64,000 nucleotides of DNA from Solirubrobacteraceae bacterium. GTDB taxonomy: Bacteria; Actinomycetota; Thermoleophilia; Solirubrobacterales; Solirubrobacteraceae. The translations under genes and the position numbers were made by a program. Shown one piece after another: positions 61,745 to 64,000 of the stretch (its first letter is position 1; every line of letters begins with the position of its first letter). The stretch covers positions 10,492-74,491 of the forward strand of contig JADGPO010000045.1 of the NCBI GenBank assembly GCA_017882405.1, given 5' to 3'. The notes under the pieces are model-generated. The model was given only the letters and a program-made list of their open reading frames with translations. It was not told the origin of the DNA and made no database searches.

Positions 61745-62007
61745 CCGGCGCTCGTATCGAGCCCTCCCACCATCGTCCTCACGGAGTCGTCGGCGACGAT
61801 CACCCGCGCCGCGCTGAGCGCGCGGGCCTCGTGGCGCTCGCTGCCGGGCACCACCACGGCCTGACCGGGACGCACGACGGACGGCGAGCCCTCGAGCGAG
61901 ATCTGGACCTCCCCCTCGAGCACGCGCCAGACCTCCTCCTCGGGGTGGTACTCCGCTGCGTCGAACTCAGCCATCGCCTGTTGGAGCGTTTCCGTGTGGG
62001 TCGTCAT
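61741..62007 (-). CDS. Small cupin-domain protein
   Basis: An 88-residue single-domain cupin: AAEYHPEEEVWRVLEGEVQI (first motif, His and two Glu) and GQAVVVPGSERHEARAL (second motif, PG and His). The first motif is close to the N-terminus, so one or two strands may be missing compared with 110-residue relatives. Probably binds a metal and a small ligand. Confidence 0.8.
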   Translation of the reverse strand: MTTHTETLQQAMAEFDAAEYHPEEEVWRVLEGEVQISLEGSPSVVRPGQAVVVPGSERHEARALSAARVIVADDSVRTMVGGLDTSAG

Positions 62008-62479
62008 GGGCGCAACATATCTCTACGGCAGCCCGAGGAAAGCATTGCTCTGGATCGCACTGCGGTCCGGTCGCTGCTCTTGCTTTCCCGCGCGCCCGAT
62101 CCGCGAACGCGGCTGCCGTGGCCCGGACGATCGCTTCGACTCTCCGACCGGTTGGAACGCGGCGATCGGTTTGGCGACAATCCGTATGGACCGATCGTCG
62201 AACCGCGAGCCGCTGTGACGACTGCGTTCAGCCGCGACCTGGCCATCGCGGCCCACGACCACAGCCCAGCGCCAGCCAGAGTACGACTCGTTGCGAGCAA
62301 GCGGTCGCTGAAGTCGGCGCCCGCCGCCCCCAACGTGGGGCGTCCAAGCACATACCTCACAACAACGCGTAGCACCCCAGCACGAGAGGCGACCGCGGCA
62401 GTGATCCCGGCTGGACTATCCGAGTAGATTTGTCCCGAGCCTAGAGAGGGGATCGCATACGGAAGCGTGGCAGGAGGAT
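62008..62479. other. Stretch without a recognisable gene
   Basis: 472 bases between the cupin gene and the gene at 62480. Long open frames on both strands show no motifs. GGCAGGAGGA at its end is the ribosome site of the next gene. Confidence 0.4.
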
Positions 62480-62908
62480 TTGACGCCGGTCGCACGATCG
62501 ACGCGCGATCCAGTTGCGACCATCGTGTTGCCCGACCAGAGCTTCGAACTGGAGGACCTTCGCGAGCTCGCCGAGTCGCTCGACCGGGCGGGCTTGCCTG
62601 TAACCGTAGCCGAGAGTGCGTCACAACGTCGGCTTCTCGATCCGAACGTCGTAACGTCGCTCGTGATCCACGTCTCGCCGACGGTGCACGACGTGTTCGT
62701 CCCGTTTGCGGGGGCCGCCGCCTGGGACGGGGTCAAGATGGCGTTCGGTCGCCTGCGTCGGACGGGCGACGCCGAGCAGGCCGATGAACTTGCCCTCGAT
62801 GTCGAGATCCAGGGCGATCGCTTCCATGCGTCGGCCCGCGGCTCCGCAAGCGACGCGGTGGCGAAGGCGGCCCATGAGTTCGTGGAGCGTGCTCAGGCTG
62901 AGCGCTGA
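62480..62908 (+). CDS. Hypothetical protein convergent with the CHAT gene
   Basis: A 142-residue protein from TTG preceded by GGAGGA. Alternating strands and helices (PVATIVLPDQSFELEDLREL, ESASQRRLLDPNVVTSLVIH VSPTVHDVF, then two helices with SDAVAKAAHEFVERAQ). No recognised family. Its end overlaps the end of the CHAT-like gene by 16 bases. Confidence 0.6.
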   Translation: MTPVARSTRDPVATIVLPDQSFELEDLRELAESLDRAGLPVTVAESASQRRLLDPNVVTSLVIHVSPTVHDVFVPFAGAAAWDGVKMAFGRLRRTGDAEQADELALDVEIQGDRFHASARGSASDAVAKAAHEFVERAQAER

Positions 62909-63609
62909 TCGGAGAGCCAGGCGCCGGTGAACGCGAACGCAGCCCAGCAGTCCGGATGTGCGTAGCCACGGCGGGCGCCCCACTCTCGCGCTGCGTCCGG
63001 GAGAAGGCGCACGCTACGAAGGTCGGTCGGGAGGGAGACCGCCTCGTCAGGATGCCGCGCGTCGCTGACCGCGCTCTCGCACGCGGACATCGTGACGAGG
63101 CGGGGCGCGAAGCCGGGTTCCGCAAGGAGATCCCTGACAGTGACTCGGTCCTTCGACGCTAAGATCAGGCCGCTCTCGAGGGGGTGCACGGGATCGCCGG
63201 CTCCGTGGCACGCAACGTGAGCCACGTCGCTAGCGCGCAGCGCCGCGATGAGAGCACTCGGGTCACCCACCTCCCGGCGCTGGGATCGCGGGCCGAGTGC
63301 CTCAGCGATGGCGTCGAGTTCGCGACTCGTGCCGCCTAGGGTCGGATCCTTCGCGTCGATCAGGACCGCTCCGCGATCCGGTGGGGCGGCCCGCTGCGTT
63401 CCTGGAGCTGCCGGGAGGAACTTTGCGGAAGGCAGGAAACTCACGAGAAGTTCGTCCGCTAGGTACCTGAATCGGTCGGCGCGGAGCAATCTGGTCGCCG
63501 GGCGATCTGGAGCGGAAGGACGTTCAGATGACCGACAGCGACCAACCGGATCTCCGGCGAGCCGTGGCTTATGCGCATCAGCGCCGAAAGCAGCGCCGCG
63601 CCGCGCCAA
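62893..63609 (-). CDS. CHAT-domain caspase-like protease, probably shortened
   Basis: A 238-residue frame with the CHAT dyad: His in SDVAHVACHGAGDPVHPLES (near 134) and Cys in RLVTMSACESAVSDARHPDE (near 176). The preceding strand is DELLVSFLPSAKFLPAA. After SLPTDL the usual stretch (GAVGVLGSLWPVSD-like strand and helix) is missing, and the sequence passes directly to HPDCWAAFAFTGAWL, the C-terminal motif, so about 50 residues seem deleted. No TPR region precedes it, so the N-terminus may be lost too. Intact CHAT proteases act in defence or regulated cell death, cleaving a partner; this copy is probably impaired. Confidence 0.7.
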   Translation of the reverse strand: MARRGAAFGADAHKPRLAGDPVGRCRSSERPSAPDRPATRLLRADRFRYLADELLVSFLPSAKFLPAAPGTQRAAPPDRGAVLIDAKDPTLGGTSRELDAIAEALGPRSQRREVGDPSALIAALRASDVAHVACHGAGDPVHPLESGLILASKDRVTVRDLLAEPGFAPRLVTMSACESAVSDARHPDEAVSLPTDLRSVRLLPDAAREWGARRGYAHPDCWAAFAFTGAWLSDQRSA

Positions 63610-63821
63610 TCGGCTGTGGCCTCGAGTGCGGCTCCCATTCGGCGCGGGCTTTGATTCGGGCTGACGCGCTGAGTTCTGCGGATGGGGCCAGGTAGCGGGT
63701 CACCGACTAGCGACGAACCCGCCGCTCCTGCTTCCCATGCGAGGTGCGTCTTGCCGGACCGCTGGTCGTCGCCGGGAGTGGTAGTCGCGTCTCGGTGTCG
63801 GTCTTGGCAAACTCCCGGGAC

Positions 63822-64000
63822 ATGCTGTCCGACGCGAGCACCATGGGCGAACAACTGGTGGCGTGCCTGCACGCGGCGATGAACGCCCACGACGTCGAGG
63901 CGTTCGTCGCGTGCTTCGCTGAGGACTACGACAGCGTGCAGCCCGCGCACCCGGACCGGGCATTTCGCGGGCGCGAGCAGGTTCGCGCGAACTGGTCGGC
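63822..64000 (+). CDS. NTF2-like / SnoaL protein, cut by window end
   Basis: A frame that starts at ATG (or the ATG seven codons later) and runs off the window: MGEQLVACLHAAMNAHDVEA FVACFAEDYDSVQPAHPDRA, then FRGREQVRANWS. This is the opening helix and first strands of a SnoaL-type NTF2 fold, whose cone-shaped pocket binds small molecules. The rest lies beyond position 64000. Confidence 0.7.
   Translation, partial: MLSDASTMGEQLVACLHAAMNAHDVEAFVACFAEDYDSVQPAHPDRAFRGREQVRANWS

Overview
The window is high-GC DNA with frequent GTG and TTG starts, gene ends that overlap by 4 to 11 bases, and a class I lysyl-tRNA synthetase. Together with several family choices (large RecQ with a phosphoribosyltransferase-like tail, TMEM175 channel, PHP-glycosyltransferase fusion, short MHP...ARYRRA peptide) this points to a high-GC actinobacterium, most likely Thermoleophilia/Solirubrobacterales. 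That placement is inference. No rRNA, complete tRNA, CRISPR array or intact insertion sequence was seen.

0-42 kb is a mostly ordinary, densely coded chromosome. It holds YceH, a GH31 glycosidase whose N-terminal part is cut off by an in-frame TAG, a PHP-GT4 fusion, a secreted GH6 glucanase, RecQ, a broken MerR regulator, SBP56/methanethiol oxidase, a TMEM175 channel, an FAD-linked glycolate-oxidase-type dehydrogenase, the aguA-aguB agmatine-to-putrescine pair, a 1012-residue AAA-LuxR regulator, a five-gene oligopeptide ABC operon (oppA-C-B-D-F), a quinone oxidoreductase, an IclR regulator, an O-methyltransferase, lysK, a quinone/electrophile stress locus (mhqO-mhqD with a MarR regulator and three CTTG-N6-CAAG sites), nadE, XdhC, YceI and a MaoC/SDR pair. 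Two genes, at 11.4-12.5 kb and 27.8-29.3 kb, carry the N-terminal LQR.AGN.AV signature of cargo of extracellular contractile injection systems. One of them is a HExxH metalloprotease translationally coupled to a small upstream protein.

42-64 kb is looser and looks accessory. It starts with two cyclic-di-GMP-type regulators, one an unusual HD-GYP/HDOD/LuxR fusion. After that, small intact genes (SRPBCC, ANTAR regulator, zinc ribbon, NTF2-like, isochorismatase, cupin, a DUF1778-GNAT toxin-antitoxin pair, beta-helix protein, CHAT protease-like protein) are interspersed with decayed genes: an alpha/beta hydrolase with an internally inverted piece, DUF2294, a tyrosine recombinase with a perfect 26-bp palindrome at a frame break, an HNH-repeat protein, and two aldehyde dehydrogenase relics.

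At 58552-58593 lies the exact 3' half of a tRNA-Lys(CTT), from anticodon loop to discriminator base. This is the typical scar of integration into a tRNA gene, and its orientation predicts that DNA to the right belongs to an island. The decay is the main theme of the right third. Frame breaks also occur in the left part (GH31, MerR, a hydrolase at 26.8 kb, an MFS relic at 31.3 kb).
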